Assembly (NCBI RefSeq): GCF_001598295.1
Contig: NZ_BCYR01000005.1
Span: forward strand, 186,001-250,000
Source: Klebsiella ornithinolytica NBRC 105727 = ATCC 31898
GTDB taxonomy: Bacteria; Pseudomonadota; Gammaproteobacteria; Enterobacterales; Enterobacteriaceae
DNA length: 64,000 nucleotides
Reading direction: 5' to 3'
Positions 29,222-38,342 of the stretch are shown here, in pieces. The notes beneath the pieces were generated by a model that was not told where the DNA came from, did no database searches, and worked only from the letters and a program-made list of their open reading frames with translations. A program made the position numbers and the translations under genes. The stretch's first letter is position 1, and every line of letters begins with the position of its first letter.

Positions 29222-31006
29222 GTGAGAATCGCCACCATGACCAACTGGGCCTACGGGATCACCGTTTGCCTGACCATCACTTCCGGTATTGCCATGCTGA
29301 TGGCGTCCAACGCGGAGACGGCCGAACGCCAGGCCGTACAACAGCGGCAGATCTTCGACCAGTTAACCGAAACGGTTGAAACCGAGAGCTGGGAATTATC
29401 CGACCTCGCTCGCGCTTACGTCATTAACAAAAATCCGGATGTGTTGCAGGAGTACCGCCAGCAGGCCCGTTCGCTGACGACCATAGAGCACCGGCTGGAA
29501 AAGCTGAAAGATCGGGGAGCGACGCCGCAGGAGCTGATGTTGCTGCGCGAGGGGCTGCAGATCGCGGATGAGCTGCAGGATGAACAGCAGGCCGCGCTCG
29601 CCAGTATTGAACGCGGCGCAGACAGCGAGGCGCTCTCCCTGCTCTACGGCAAGCATTATGAACAGGAGCTGGACCGGGTACAGACACAGATCGATCACTT
29701 CCGCCTTATGCTGGAAGGCCGGGCCGCCAGCGCCATTGCGCAAGCCACGGAAAAATCGCACACCTGGCGTACGTTATCAGAAATAATGGTCGCGCTGACG
29801 GCGCTGATGTTCCTGTTTGTCCTCGGGTTTATCCTTCAACGGCGGGTATTGTACCCGGTTGTTCGTTTAAGCGATGTGGTACAGCGTCTCGCCTCACAGG
29901 ATTATGCCGTCGAAGCTCCCCAGTTCACGCAGATCGATGAGATTGGCGATATGGCGCAGGCGATCCGTATTTTCCGCGAAAATGGCCTGGCGCGTCAGCG
30001 TCTTGAACAAGAGCGCGATGCCGACTGGGCGATTCGGGAACTGCTGGCGCGCATGACGCAGCGTCTGCAAGGCTGCGAATCTTTTGATGATGTTATCAAG
30101 GTCGCCGAGCTCTTCGCGCCGAATATCGCCCCCGCAATTCCCGGGCGCCTGTATGTTCTCGAAACCAATCCCTGGCAGTTGCGCTGTGTGGCCCAATGGC
30201 TCTCGCCGCCGGATGAACCCGAGGTCTTTTATCCTGACAACTGCTGGGCCGTCCGCCGTGGATTAAGCCATCCACCGGTCAATGGTGAGCCTGACATCGC
30301 CTGTTCACACCTGCCGGACGCCTGCATTCATCAATCGCTTTGCGTGCCGCTGGTTGCGCAAGGAGAAGCCATCGGCCTGCTCTCCTTCAGGAATGTCACC
30401 TCTGCTACCGCCCCTTCGCGTGCCTATCTGGAGCTGATGGCCGAAGCGCTGGGTCTGGCGCTGGCAAACCAGCGTCTGCGCAGCGCGCTGCTGGAGAAAG
30501 CGCTGTTTGATTCGCTGACCGGGCTGCGTAACCGTCATCATCTGGATGATGCCTTGCATACGCAAATCAATCTCGCGGTGCAAAACCATGCTCCGCTGAG
30601 CTGCCTGATGATCGATATCGATCACTTCAAGACGATTAACGATCGGTATGGTCACGAAGCCGGCGATCTGGTGATCAAGAGCGTAGCGGTCATTGTCCAA
30701 CGCGCGGTACGCGACAAAGGCATGGCTTTTCGCTACGGCGGCGAGGAGTTTCTGGTGCTGCTGGCCGGCGCCAGTGAAGAGGCGGCCCGGGCCTGCGCAG
30801 AGGAGATTTACGACAATGTCCGCAGCCTGACCCTGCGCGATGGCCTCACCGAGATTGGCCAGGTGGATGTCTCCATCGGCATTGCCAGCTTCCCGCAGCA
30901 TACCCAGAGCGACAGCCTGCTGCGTGCCGCGGATGCCGCACTTTACCGGGCCAAAGAGCAGGGCCGCTCCAGAATAGTCAGTTTCGGCATGCTGAAATCC
31001 GACTAA
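29222..31006 (+). CDS. Membrane-bound diguanylate cyclase (TM-HAMP-GAF-GGDEF)
   Basis: 594 residues. An N-terminal transmembrane helix (8-28) and a second (about 187-207) bracket a mostly helical periplasmic sensor. HAMP follows (RRVLYPVVRLSDVV), then a GAF-like region (about 265-420), then GGDEF starting DSLTGLRNRHHLD. The active motif is GGEEF, catalytically competent. The I-site position reads RDKG instead of RxxD, so product inhibition is probably lost. AAGGA eight bases before the GTG at 29222 supports that start; the ATG at 29237 is an alternative. Likely co-transcribed with the HD-GYP gene. Confidence 0.88.
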   Translation: MRIATMTNWAYGITVCLTITSGIAMLMASNAETAERQAVQQRQIFDQLTETVETESWELSDLARAYVINKNPDVLQEYRQQARSLTTIEHRLEKLKDRGATPQELMLLREGLQIADELQDEQQAALASIERGADSEALSLLYGKHYEQELDRVQTQIDHFRLMLEGRAASAIAQATEKSHTWRTLSEIMVALTALMFLFVLGFILQRRVLYPVVRLSDVVQRLASQDYAVEAPQFTQIDEIGDMAQAIRIFRENGLARQRLEQERDADWAIRELLARMTQRLQGCESFDDVIKVAELFAPNIAPAIPGRLYVLETNPWQLRCVAQWLSPPDEPEVFYPDNCWAVRRGLSHPPVNGEPDIACSHLPDACIHQSLCVPLVAQGEAIGLLSFRNVTSATAPSRAYLELMAEALGLALANQRLRSALLEKALFDSLTGLRNRHHLDDALHTQINLAVQNHAPLSCLMIDIDHFKTINDRYGHEAGDLVIKSVAVIVQRAVRDKGMAFRYGGEEFLVLLAGASEEAARACAEEIYDNVRSLTLRDGLTEIGQVDVSIGIASFPQHTQSDSLLRAADAALYRAKEQGRSRIVSFGMLKSD

Positions 31007-31015
31007 ACGCCATAA

Positions 31016-31040
31016 GGGGATAAGCTGTCTGCTTATCCCC
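31016..31040. terminator. Hairpin at the convergent 3' ends of the GGDEF and phosphatase genes
   Basis: Perfect 10-bp stem GGGGATAAGC / GCTTATCCCC with loop TGTCT. It includes the last bases of the phosphatase gene. No clear U-tract. Confidence 0.6.
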
Positions 31041-31641
31041 GCAGCAGCAAATGGGTGGCTATCCCCCATTTCACCAGCGATAACCGACCTGCCGCATACT
31101 CCAGAACCGAGTAGCTGCCATTCTGATGCGTATAGCGGGGGAAGTGCTCCGCGCCATGGCCGTCAAGAATGGAGATAACCGCCTGTATGACCTGGCCATG
31201 AGAAACCACGCACACGCAGCGATCCCCCGCCTCACCGGCTGCAAGCAGCGCCGCGGTTGTTCTGGCGGCGGCAGCGGTCAGCGACTCGCCGTTCGGCGGC
31301 GTCACATGCGGATCGCCGGAGTAGATCGTATCGAACAGCCTTCGCTGCGCGTCGTTGAGCTGCGGATAGACCGTGCCCTCTAATGGCCCGAAACCCCGTT
31401 CAATGAGCCGCGCATCAAAGCGGATTGGACAGGCAAAATGGGCCGCGATCGGCATAGCCGCCGCGACGGCGCGACCTGCAGGAGAAGAGACCACCCGATC
31501 TATCTCCTCACCGTCAAGCGCGCGAATCAATGCCGCGATTTGTCGATGCCCACGCGCGGTTACCGGGCTATCAAGCTGCCCCTGCAGGCGGTTAACGCTA
31601 TTCCATTCGGTTTCACCATGTCTGACGAGCAATATCTTCAT
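31033..31641 (-). CDS. Histidine phosphatase family protein (phosphoglycerate mutase-like)
   Basis: About 202 residues from MKILLVRHGETEWN. The RHGE phosphohistidine motif is at residues 7-10 of this start, followed by RLQGQLDSPVTARG, the usual ribose/phosphate-binding stretch. The second catalytic His is in VVSHGQVIQ and the acid is in LIERGFGPLEG. It belongs to the branch-1 histidine phosphatases (GpmB, CobC, YtjC type). The specific substrate is not evident. A TTG/ATG three codons upstream (31650) is possible. Confidence 0.86.
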   Translation of the reverse strand: MKILLVRHGETEWNSVNRLQGQLDSPVTARGHRQIAALIRALDGEEIDRVVSSPAGRAVAAAMPIAAHFACPIRFDARLIERGFGPLEGTVYPQLNDAQRRLFDTIYSGDPHVTPPNGESLTAAAARTTAALLAAGEAGDRCVCVVSHGQVIQAVISILDGHGAEHFPRYTHQNGSYSVLEYAAGRLSLVKWGIATHLLLRG

Positions 31642-31889
31642 TGACAGCATCGGGTTACGAGTTAGCGGGCAACATTACCCTCTGCAGAGAATAAAAAGAA
31701 AGTGATGCCCGGTCCAGCGTTCCCCTGACGCGCATCCTGTTGGCCGCGCGGTGGAACAGAAAATCAGACCGCCATACTCTCAGGCGTTTTTCGCCTTCGG
31801 ATCTCCGCAATGCAGATGGCAGAAAAAATGAAATAAGGATGATATGATCTCTGGAAAATGATGCCGGCATTAACCTAAGGGCCTACTGA

Positions 31890-32135
31890 ATGAATAATGA
31901 AATACCGTTAAAGTATTATGACATCGCCGAAGAGTACGCGACAGAATGCGCAAAGCCGGTCAGTGAATCGGAACGCGAACCTCTGGCGCACTATTTTCAG
32001 CTGCTGCTCAGCCGTCTGATGAACAACGAGGAGATCAGCGAAGAGGCCCAGGCAGAAATGGCGCACGAAGCCGGTCTCCACCCGGATCGTATCGATGAGA
32101 TCGCGACGTTCCTTAATCAGTGGGGCAATGAGTAG
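31890..32135 (+). CDS. yoaC: DUF1889 family protein, YoaC-like
   Basis: 81 residues, acidic and helical. The segments [37 protein letters not shown] and [14 protein letters not shown] closely match the enterobacterial DUF1889 protein (YoaC in E. coli), including the exact C-terminus. E. coli yoaC lies about 25 genes beyond leuE, so its presence here fits a compressed version of that map. Function unknown. Confidence 0.75.
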   Translation: MNNEIPLKYYDIAEEYATECAKPVSESEREPLAHYFQLLLSRLMNNEEISEEAQAEMAHEAGLHPDRIDEIATFLNQWGNE

Positions 32136-32321
32136 CCTGCCACCGGCTCTCTGGCCAGGATAAACAGGCGTGTTGTTATTCTGACGCACGCTATTTCCCC
32201 TCGCATAGCCAAAATTTATCGTCCAGACTGAAACCAAAGACGTGGTCTGCGCAGCCATTGTGCATTACACTGCGCGCTGCAAAAATTGAGTTAATACACG
32301 ATTAAGTAGGTGGTAACGGCG

Positions 32322-32798
32322 ATGAACGGAACAATCACAACCTGGTTTAAAGATAAAGGTTTTGGATTTATCAAAGATGAAAACGGCGATAACCGCTATT
32401 TTCATGTGATTAAGGTCGCCAATCCTGAGCTGATTAAGAAAGATGCGGCGGTGACCTTCGAACCCACCACCAATAACAAGGGTTTGTCAGCGTACGCGGT
32501 GAAAGTGGTACCAGAAAGCAAATATATCTATATCGCCGGCGAGCGCCTGAAGCTCACGTCGATCAAATCCTACCTGGTCTACAGCGAAGAGGTACCTGCC
32601 GATACCCGCATTGATAAAGAAAATGCGGTGCTGTCCGTGGGGATCCTGATGAGCAGCATCAAGCCGAAATCCGACGTTAAGCCCGGTGACATGCGCTCGC
32701 TGAAAAAACTGGCGATCACCACTTTTCAGGGCACGACATTGATCTTCTCAGAAGATGAAATTGACATCGACGCCACGGTGAAACTGCTTAAAGTCTGA
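32322..32798 (+). CDS. Cold-shock-domain protein with a C-terminal extension
   Basis: 158 residues. Residues 1-70 are a cold-shock (OB-fold) domain: GTITTWFKDKGFGFIKDENG holds the RNP1-like KGFGFI and YFHVIKV the RNP2-like motif. The remaining 90 residues (YIYIAGERLKLTSIKSY to the end) form an uncharacterised domain. AGGTGG eight bases before 32322 marks this ATG; the GTG at 32310 lies inside that site. It probably binds single-stranded RNA or DNA. Confidence 0.82.
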   Translation: MNGTITTWFKDKGFGFIKDENGDNRYFHVIKVANPELIKKDAAVTFEPTTNNKGLSAYAVKVVPESKYIYIAGERLKLTSIKSYLVYSEEVPADTRIDKENAVLSVGILMSSIKPKSDVKPGDMRSLKKLAITTFQGTTLIFSEDEIDIDATVKLLKV

Positions 32799-32813
32799 TC
32801 GTACTCTGATCCA

Positions 32814-32852
32814 GGCCGGCAGGCTGCACCCTTCTGATGCAGCCTGCCGGCC
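32814..32852. terminator. Strong hairpin after the cold-shock-domain gene
   Basis: Perfect 15-bp stem GGCCGGCAGGCTGCA / TGCAGCCTGCCGGCC with a 9-base loop, 15 bases after the stop codon, between convergent genes. No U-tract. Confidence 0.6.
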
Positions 32853-32939
32853 CCTCAAACCGCTCTCCATACGCCCTCTCTTGCCCCGGTTCTGCAACCT
32901 CGGGTGCCAGAGTAACATCGGCGCATTCACTCACACAGG

Positions 32940-33962
32940 TCATGCATTTACCACCCCTTGCAAGATAGCCTGCTGCCGATCCAGGGTGAAAATGCGCCAC
33001 TCTACCTGGCGGGCATTCAGCACAAACAGGGCCGTAGCCAGGGTATTTTCCTCATCCGGATCCTGCGGCGATAAACGGTATATCGGCAGTGCCGCAACCT
33101 GCTGATCGGATAAGATAGCCAGGGCGCCCGTTGCATCCAGTTGCGATGACGTTGTTAACTCGTCGATAAGGCGAGCCTGACGCGAAGCGGAACTGTCGGT
33201 AATGACCTGCTGCACATCCCTGAGCGATTCGTGAATCAAATGGTTAGCATGACCAAATGTGCCATCCAGCAAACGCACTGAATGCCCGGCGCCTGTCGCT
33301 TCAATGCTGAACAGACGACTATCTCCGGACTGTCCCAGGGTGTGATGGAATGCACCTGAACGCGGCAGGGTGGTTAAAACGGCAATGGCCTCATCCAGCG
33401 TGCTGGCATTCAGCGCAGCGCGCGCCAGGATTTGCCGCGGTATACCGACGGGCCGGTGCAGCGCGCGAATGTTATTTACGGTATTCACGATCCCCATGGC
33501 ATTGACTGCAAAAGTATGACCGCAAAGCGAACCTGGGTAAGCAAAGCTGGAAAAGGCCATCCCCTCGGTAGGTGAAATACTGACCCATGCGCAATCGTCG
33601 CGTAGCTGCGGGAACCCGTCTTCGTTGTGGGCGATCACGCGCTCCCCCTCGCGGCTCTCCCCCACTACCGTGGTACAACCATCGGACGTTGATCGCACTA
33701 AATCACCCCGGCAGTTCCAGGCGAAAACTTCGTCAACCGGCGCTTGTAAACCCGCTGCCATACCGGTCAGCTCCTGCCAAATCAACGGAAACTGCTGCTC
33801 AACCAGGGTTCGCATCGCCCGAGTTTGCGCACTGTCTTTCATACCAATAACCGTTTGCCACAGCGGAATATGTACCAGCTTTTGATGCCAGGCGTCGCGA
33901 CCGAATTCGCCCAGGCGTTGACCAACGGCAAACGAAGATCCACTAATTGTGATTTTTTTCAT
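32940..33962 (-). CDS. C45 family Ntn hydrolase / acyl-CoA:6-aminopenicillanate acyltransferase-like protein
   Basis: About 340 residues of the AAT (peptidase C45) family, autoprocessing N-terminal-nucleophile enzymes that hydrolyse or exchange amide-linked acyl groups. The cleavage/nucleophile site is DG-CTTVVGE, with Cys near residue 96 (101 from the GTG start). The EDG in IAHNEDGFP and the AYPGSLCGHTFAVNAMGIVNTVNNI stretch are typical of the fold. The ATG at 33962 starts the conserved part; a GTG at 33977 is possible. It is the last gene of a seven-gene cluster with an amino acid ABC transporter, so an imported N-acyl amino compound is a plausible substrate. Confidence 0.82.
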   Translation of the reverse strand: MKKITISGSSFAVGQRLGEFGRDAWHQKLVHIPLWQTVIGMKDSAQTRAMRTLVEQQFPLIWQELTGMAAGLQAPVDEVFAWNCRGDLVRSTSDGCTTVVGESREGERVIAHNEDGFPQLRDDCAWVSISPTEGMAFSSFAYPGSLCGHTFAVNAMGIVNTVNNIRALHRPVGIPRQILARAALNASTLDEAIAVLTTLPRSGAFHHTLGQSGDSRLFSIEATGAGHSVRLLDGTFGHANHLIHESLRDVQQVITDSSASRQARLIDELTTSSQLDATGALAILSDQQVAALPIYRLSPQDPDEENTLATALFVLNARQVEWRIFTLDRQQAILQGVVNA

Positions 33963-33983
33963 ATTGTTATCATTCACTTCTAT

Positions 33984-34712
33984 TCAGGATACGTGTTGCA
34001 AAAATTCTTTCAGGCGCGGATTACTGCTCGCGTTTAGCAGCATATCAGGTGATCCATCCTCGGCAATGGTTCCCCTGTCAATAAAGATCAAGCGCGATGC
34101 CACGTCACGCGCAAAGCCAATTTCGTGCGTGACAATGACCATAGTCATCCCTTCATCAGCCAGCGAGCGCATAACCTTTAACACTTCATGACGCAATTCA
34201 GGGTCAAGCGCGGAAGTAGGTTCATCGAACAGCATCATTTTCGGCTTCACCGCCAGCGCACGCGCAATCGCCACGCGCTGCTGTTGGCCGCCGGATAACT
34301 CCGATGGATAGTGATTAGCTCGGTCCTTCAGGCCGACGCGATCCAGCAATGCCAGCGCCTGTTCGCGCGCCGCTGCTTTACTCTGTTTACGCACCCGAAT
34401 GGGGCCAAACATCACATTCTCCAGCGCGGTTAAATGCGGAAAGAGATGGAATTGCTGGAACACCATGCCTGCTTCACGGCGGATATCACATTCGCTGGCG
34501 TGCGGATCGGTAATATGCATCCCCGCCACCAGCAGCGTACCAGAGCTAATTGCCTCCAGTTTATTGATACAGCGTAGCAGCGTCGATTTACCCGACCCCG
34601 AAGGTCCGATAATCACCACCACTTCTCCGGCTTCAATTTTCAGATTGATATCATGCAGCACGGGCGTCGTGCCGAAGCTTTTAGATACTGCGCTAAATTC
34701 AACCATGCTCAT
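33984..34712 (-). CDS. Polar amino acid ABC transporter, ATP-binding subunit (GlnQ/HisP type)
   Basis: 242 residues from ATG 34712. Walker [11 protein letters not shown]-loop [17 protein letters not shown], signature LSGGQQQR, Walker [14 protein letters not shown] and switch His VTHE are all present. AGGA precedes the start. The start overlaps the permease stop codon by four bases (ATGA); a longer frame up to 34799 only runs into the permease gene. It powers amino acid import with the two genes upstream. Confidence 0.94.
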   Translation of the reverse strand: MSMVEFSAVSKSFGTTPVLHDINLKIEAGEVVVIIGPSGSGKSTLLRCINKLEAISSGTLLVAGMHITDPHASECDIRREAGMVFQQFHLFPHLTALENVMFGPIRVRKQSKAAAREQALALLDRVGLKDRANHYPSELSGGQQQRVAIARALAVKPKMMLFDEPTSALDPELRHEVLKVMRSLADEGMTMVIVTHEIGFARDVASRLIFIDRGTIAEDGSPDMLLNASSNPRLKEFLQHVS

Positions 34713-35365
34713 AAAATATGGATCCTTTTCTCTAGTTGCTTCAGCAGAAAACTCAGGCACAACGTCACCATCAGATAAATCAACGCTACTGCCGTCCACA
34801 CTTCCAGGGCACGAAAGTTGCCGGCAATAATTTCCTGTCCTTGCCGCGTTAACTCAGCTACACCGATGACAATGAACAACGAAGTATCTTTAATACTGAT
34901 AATCCATTGGTTACCCAGCGCTGGAATCATACGCCGCAATGCCAGAGGCATAATCACATGCCACACGGTGCTGCGTTGGGATAATCCCATTGCCAGGCTG
35001 GCTTCTTTAAAACCTTTATTGATCGATAATATTGCTCCACGCGTTATTTCGGCAATATAGGCACCGGAGTTAATTACAATCGTCGCAATCGCGGCAGTAA
35101 CGGGTTCGATACGCACAGGCAATATCATCGGTAATGCGAAATAAATAAACATCACCTGTACCATGATCGGCGTACCACGAATTAATTCAATAAACACTAA
35201 CGATAGCGTTTTCGCTATGCGACCACCAAAAGCCCGGCAGGTCCCGGCGAACAAACCAATAATAAAACCGCCCAACAGACCTGACAGTGAAATAATCAAT
35301 GTCAGTTGCAACCCCTGCAACAACAGTGGCAGGGATTGCCATATATAATGACTATCAAAATTCAT
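34709..35365 (-). CDS. Polar amino acid ABC transporter permease (HisM/GlnP type)
   Basis: 218 residues with five transmembrane helices. The start is [23 protein letters not shown], the usual HisMQ N-terminus, and the EAA loop is [31 protein letters not shown] single permease gene implies a homodimeric channel. It follows the binding-protein gene by 52 bases and is coupled to the ATPase gene. Confidence 0.94.
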   Translation of the reverse strand: MNFDSHYIWQSLPLLLQGLQLTLIISLSGLLGGFIIGLFAGTCRAFGGRIAKTLSLVFIELIRGTPIMVQVMFIYFALPMILPVRIEPVTAAIATIVINSGAYIAEITRGAILSINKGFKEASLAMGLSQRSTVWHVIMPLALRRMIPALGNQWIISIKDTSLFIVIGVAELTRQGQEIIAGNFRALEVWTAVALIYLMVTLCLSFLLKQLEKRIHIL

Positions 35366-35417
35366 AATAAAACCAGTTCAGATGGAGTATGGGCCGAATT
35401 TCTTCGGCCAGAAGATG

Positions 35418-36170
35418 TTATTTCGGTTGTTTATCGAACCACTTCACATAAATTTTGCTATAGGTACCATCTGCGCGTAATGCCTCAAGTGCGGCATTTA
35501 TTTTTGGTGTCAGGCTGCTGTTTTTCTGCATCGCGAAGCCATACTGCTGTGGCAAAATGCTATCGCTTTCCCCTGTAGATTTAACTTTCCCACCGCCCGC
35601 CGTTTTTACGTAATAGAGCACGTTCGGCGAGTCATGTACCACGGCGTCGAGGTTCCCTGCCTGCAGATCGAGATAGGCATTGTCGATGTTCGGAAATTCA
35701 ATATAGTTAGCTTTGTATTTTGATTTCATAAAGGTCGCGGCGGCGGTGCCTTGTTTAAGCCCTACTTTCTTGCCCGCCAGATCGCTGAAGCGGGTGATGC
35801 TATTATTACCTGTCTTCACCGCCATTAATAAATCAGCGTTATAATATCCATCGCTAAAGTCGACAACCTGTTTTCGCGCATCGGTAATGGTAATCCCCGC
35901 CATAGCTACATCTAAATTACGCGATTGCAAGCCAGGAATTAACCCACCGAAATCCATGGGGCGTAATTCGTAGCTTATATTCATTTTTTTGGCAATCGCA
36001 TCCCACAGGTCGATATCAAAGCCCACGTATTTATCACCTTGTTTAAATTCAAAGGGAACAAATGCCGTATCAACACCCACCGTAATTTTATCCTGGGCTG
36101 CGGCCAGGAAACTGGTGGAAAACGCGACCAGAGCCAATGTGATTTTTAATTTGCTAAGTAAAGTAGACAT
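35418..36170 (-). CDS. Periplasmic polar amino acid-binding protein (GlnH-like)
   Basis: About 250 residues from ATG 36170, which has GAGG seven bases upstream; the TTG start at 36182 would overlap that site. A signal peptide of about 25 residues ends at AAA-QDK. The mature protein is a type II periplasmic binding fold: VGVDTAFVPFEFKQGDKYVGFDIDLWDAIAK-type N-lobe and RNLDVAMAGITITDARKQVVDFSDGYY, whose Asp/Arg contact the alpha-carboxyl and amino groups of an amino acid. Similar to GlnH; the true ligand may be modified. Confidence 0.93.
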   Translation of the reverse strand: MSTLLSKLKITLALVAFSTSFLAAAQDKITVGVDTAFVPFEFKQGDKYVGFDIDLWDAIAKKMNISYELRPMDFGGLIPGLQSRNLDVAMAGITITDARKQVVDFSDGYYNADLLMAVKTGNNSITRFSDLAGKKVGLKQGTAAATFMKSKYKANYIEFPNIDNAYLDLQAGNLDAVVHDSPNVLYYVKTAGGGKVKSTGESDSILPQQYGFAMQKNSSLTPKINAALEALRADGTYSKIYVKWFDKQPK

Positions 36171-36320
36171 AATAAACCTCAACGTCGATGAGAAAATATA
36201 TATAACAAAACAGGTGCTGCGCCCGCTGAAAGGCTAACAACTGATGTGTGTATTCCATGACAAATTATGCCTGCCAAGAGGAATGAAGAAAAAATAGACT
36301 CCTGTTTGTCAGTCAATTAT

Positions 36321-36875
36321 TTAAGCGGGAATAATCTCATCCCCGGTATCGGGTACTGGCGTCTGTGCACCGTTCATAAGCATAGAAAGTAAGCTGTAAT
36401 AGCCGTTAATTCCCATCAAATCCACCACGCCCTTTTCTCCCCAAAGCGCTATGGCGTGTTGCCAGGTATCATCGCGGATTTTTTTCTCCTGGTGTAGCTG
36501 CTGGCAGAAATGATAAACCACCCACTCATCCGCTTGTAAATCCAGCGGTAGACGGCATTCATTAATAGCCTGTACCGCAGCGGCTGAAATTCCCTTCTCG
36601 CGGGCAATGGGCGCATGAATCGCCCATTCCACCGGCTGGGACCAATGGCGCGCGGTCATAAGAATGGCCAGTTCAGACAACCGTTGTCCGAGTGCGCTGC
36701 GATAACGCAGGTACTCCCCCATCCGCTGTGCGTGAGCCATCAATTCAGGGCTACGCAGCAACGGTTCAAAGGGCGGTAACAGCGCACCACGGGGGCCGTT
36801 GATGATCTCCTCCGCCAGCGGACGCTGATATTCATCCCACTCCTGTTCGGCCAGCGGCGGTAAGCGATTAATCAT
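36321..36875 (-). CDS. Carboxymuconolactone decarboxylase (AhpD-like) family protein
   Basis: 184 residues, all-helical, resembling the CMD/AhpD family: LRYRSALGQRLSELAILMTARHWSQPVEWAIHAPIAREKG. The family's redox CxxC motif is absent; ECRLPLD has a single Cys, so peroxidase-reductase chemistry is unlikely. Related proteins accompany catabolic dehydrogenases and decarboxylases. The ATG overlaps the stop of the aminotransferase gene (ATGA). About 150 bases separate it from the binding-protein gene. Confidence 0.82.
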   Translation of the reverse strand: MINRLPPLAEQEWDEYQRPLAEEIINGPRGALLPPFEPLLRSPELMAHAQRMGEYLRYRSALGQRLSELAILMTARHWSQPVEWAIHAPIAREKGISAAAVQAINECRLPLDLQADEWVVYHFCQQLHQEKKIRDDTWQHAIALWGEKGVVDLMGINGYYSLLSMLMNGAQTPVPDTGDEIIPA

Positions 36876-38212
36876 GCTGGCCTCGCTAACTTGTGCGTTT
36901 CTTCACGAATGACCTGGTGCAGCGTATCTACCACAAAATCAAGCTGCGGCGGGGTAATGATAAACGGCGGGGCTATCAGGATATGATCGCCATATTGCCC
37001 ATCAATGGTTCCTCCCATCGGATAGACCATCAGGCCACGGGACAAACAGTTGGCCTTGATTGCCGCATGCAGCTTTAATGCGGGATCGAACGGAGTTTTG
37101 TCCCCTTTATCATGGACCAACTCAACACCGGCAAACAGGCCTCGTCCGCGGGTGTCACCGACATGCGGTAGCGCACCCAGCACATCACGCAGCGCGCTTT
37201 GTAAGTAATGACCCTGTTGTTTCACCGCTTCCAGCAGATTGTCACGCTCGATAACCTGCTGGACCGCCAATGCCGCGGCGGCGGCAGTGGCGTGACAGAT
37301 GTAGGTATGTCCATGCTGGAACAGACCGCTACCAGCCTGAAGTGCGGCCATAATCTTCTCACCGGCCAGTACCGCGCCGATCGGCTGATATCCGCCCCCC
37401 AAACCTTTTGCGATGGTCACCAGATCCGGGACAACATCATCCTGCTCGAAAGCGTGCAGCGTGCCTGTACGTCCCATGCCGCACATCACTTCATCGGCAA
37501 TATACAAAATGCCGTATTTATCGCACAGTTGACGCACGCCGCGCAGATAACCCGGGGTCGGTGGGGTCGCGCCGGTTGTCGCGCCGACCACCGTTTCTGC
37601 ACAGAAACCGATGATAGTTTCCGGGCCGGCCTCAATCATTGCCTGCTCCAGTTCCAGCAGCAAACGATCGGTATACTGCTGCTGGCTCTCATCCTCGCGC
37701 CGATCGCGATATTCATTGCAGGCGGCGACGCGAATCACATCGATCAGCAACGGTGCGAATTGACGGCGACGCCATTCATTTCCTCCCACGGCCAATGCTC
37801 CCAGCGTATTGCCATGGTAGCTCTGCTTGCGGGCCATAAATTTGGTGCGCTCCGGCTGACCGATTTCGACAAAATACTGGCGCGCCAGTTTCAATGCGGT
37901 TTCGACCGCTTCGGAGCCCCCGGAGACGAAATAGACGTAGTTAAGGTCTCCCGGCGCCTGGCGAGTCAACTGCTCCGCCAGTTGCTCAACGGTATCGCTG
38001 GTAAAGAAACTGGTATGCGCATAGGCTAACCGATCGATCTGTCGATGCAAGGCGGCCAGCACGTCAGGATGCCCATGCCCAAGGCATGAGACGGCGGCTC
38101 CGCCACAGGCATCAAGATAACGTTTGCCGCTGGCATCGGTGATGTAAACACCTTGCGCGCTCGCCGCGACGGCGGGGGTGTGGCGTAAGCTGCGATGAAT
38201 GATCTGACTCAT
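36872..38212 (-). CDS. Class III PLP-dependent aminotransferase
   Basis: 446 residues of the omega-amino acid/GABA aminotransferase fold (subgroup II). Motifs: YVYFVSGGSEAVETALKLARQY (cofactor phosphate binding), KQSYHGNTLGALAVGG, ILYIADEVMCGMGRTG with the Asp that bonds the pyridine nitrogen, and TIAKGLGGGYQPIGAV with the Schiff-base Lys. The substrate is probably an omega-amino group or amine freed from the compound imported by the linked ABC transporter. It is the first structural gene after the RpiR regulator. Confidence 0.9.
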   Translation of the reverse strand: MSQIIHRSLRHTPAVAASAQGVYITDASGKRYLDACGGAAVSCLGHGHPDVLAALHRQIDRLAYAHTSFFTSDTVEQLAEQLTRQAPGDLNYVYFVSGGSEAVETALKLARQYFVEIGQPERTKFMARKQSYHGNTLGALAVGGNEWRRRQFAPLLIDVIRVAACNEYRDRREDESQQQYTDRLLLELEQAMIEAGPETIIGFCAETVVGATTGATPPTPGYLRGVRQLCDKYGILYIADEVMCGMGRTGTLHAFEQDDVVPDLVTIAKGLGGGYQPIGAVLAGEKIMAALQAGSGLFQHGHTYICHATAAAAALAVQQVIERDNLLEAVKQQGHYLQSALRDVLGALPHVGDTRGRGLFAGVELVHDKGDKTPFDPALKLHAAIKANCLSRGLMVYPMGGTIDGQYGDHILIAPPFIITPPQLDFVVDTLHQVIREETHKLARPA

Positions 38213-38296
38213 GCTCTGTTCCTGCTCCTGAAAACGCTATTGCGTACTATGAGGATTATCTTGCAGGATTCATTTGAATCACGTCAACGCAATTAT

Positions 38297-38310
38297 GATA
38301 CACATGTATT
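38297..38310. promoter_or_regulatory. Candidate RpiR operator upstream of the aminotransferase gene
   Basis: GATACACATGTATT, matching the perfect palindrome GATACATATGTATC found inside the regulator gene (38956-38969) at 12 of 14 positions. It lies about 85 bases before the aminotransferase ATG, within the only sizeable gap of the regulator/structural-gene junction. Confidence 0.4.
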
Positions 38311-38342
38311 TAATTTTCTTATCACAGAGACAAATGCTTCAT

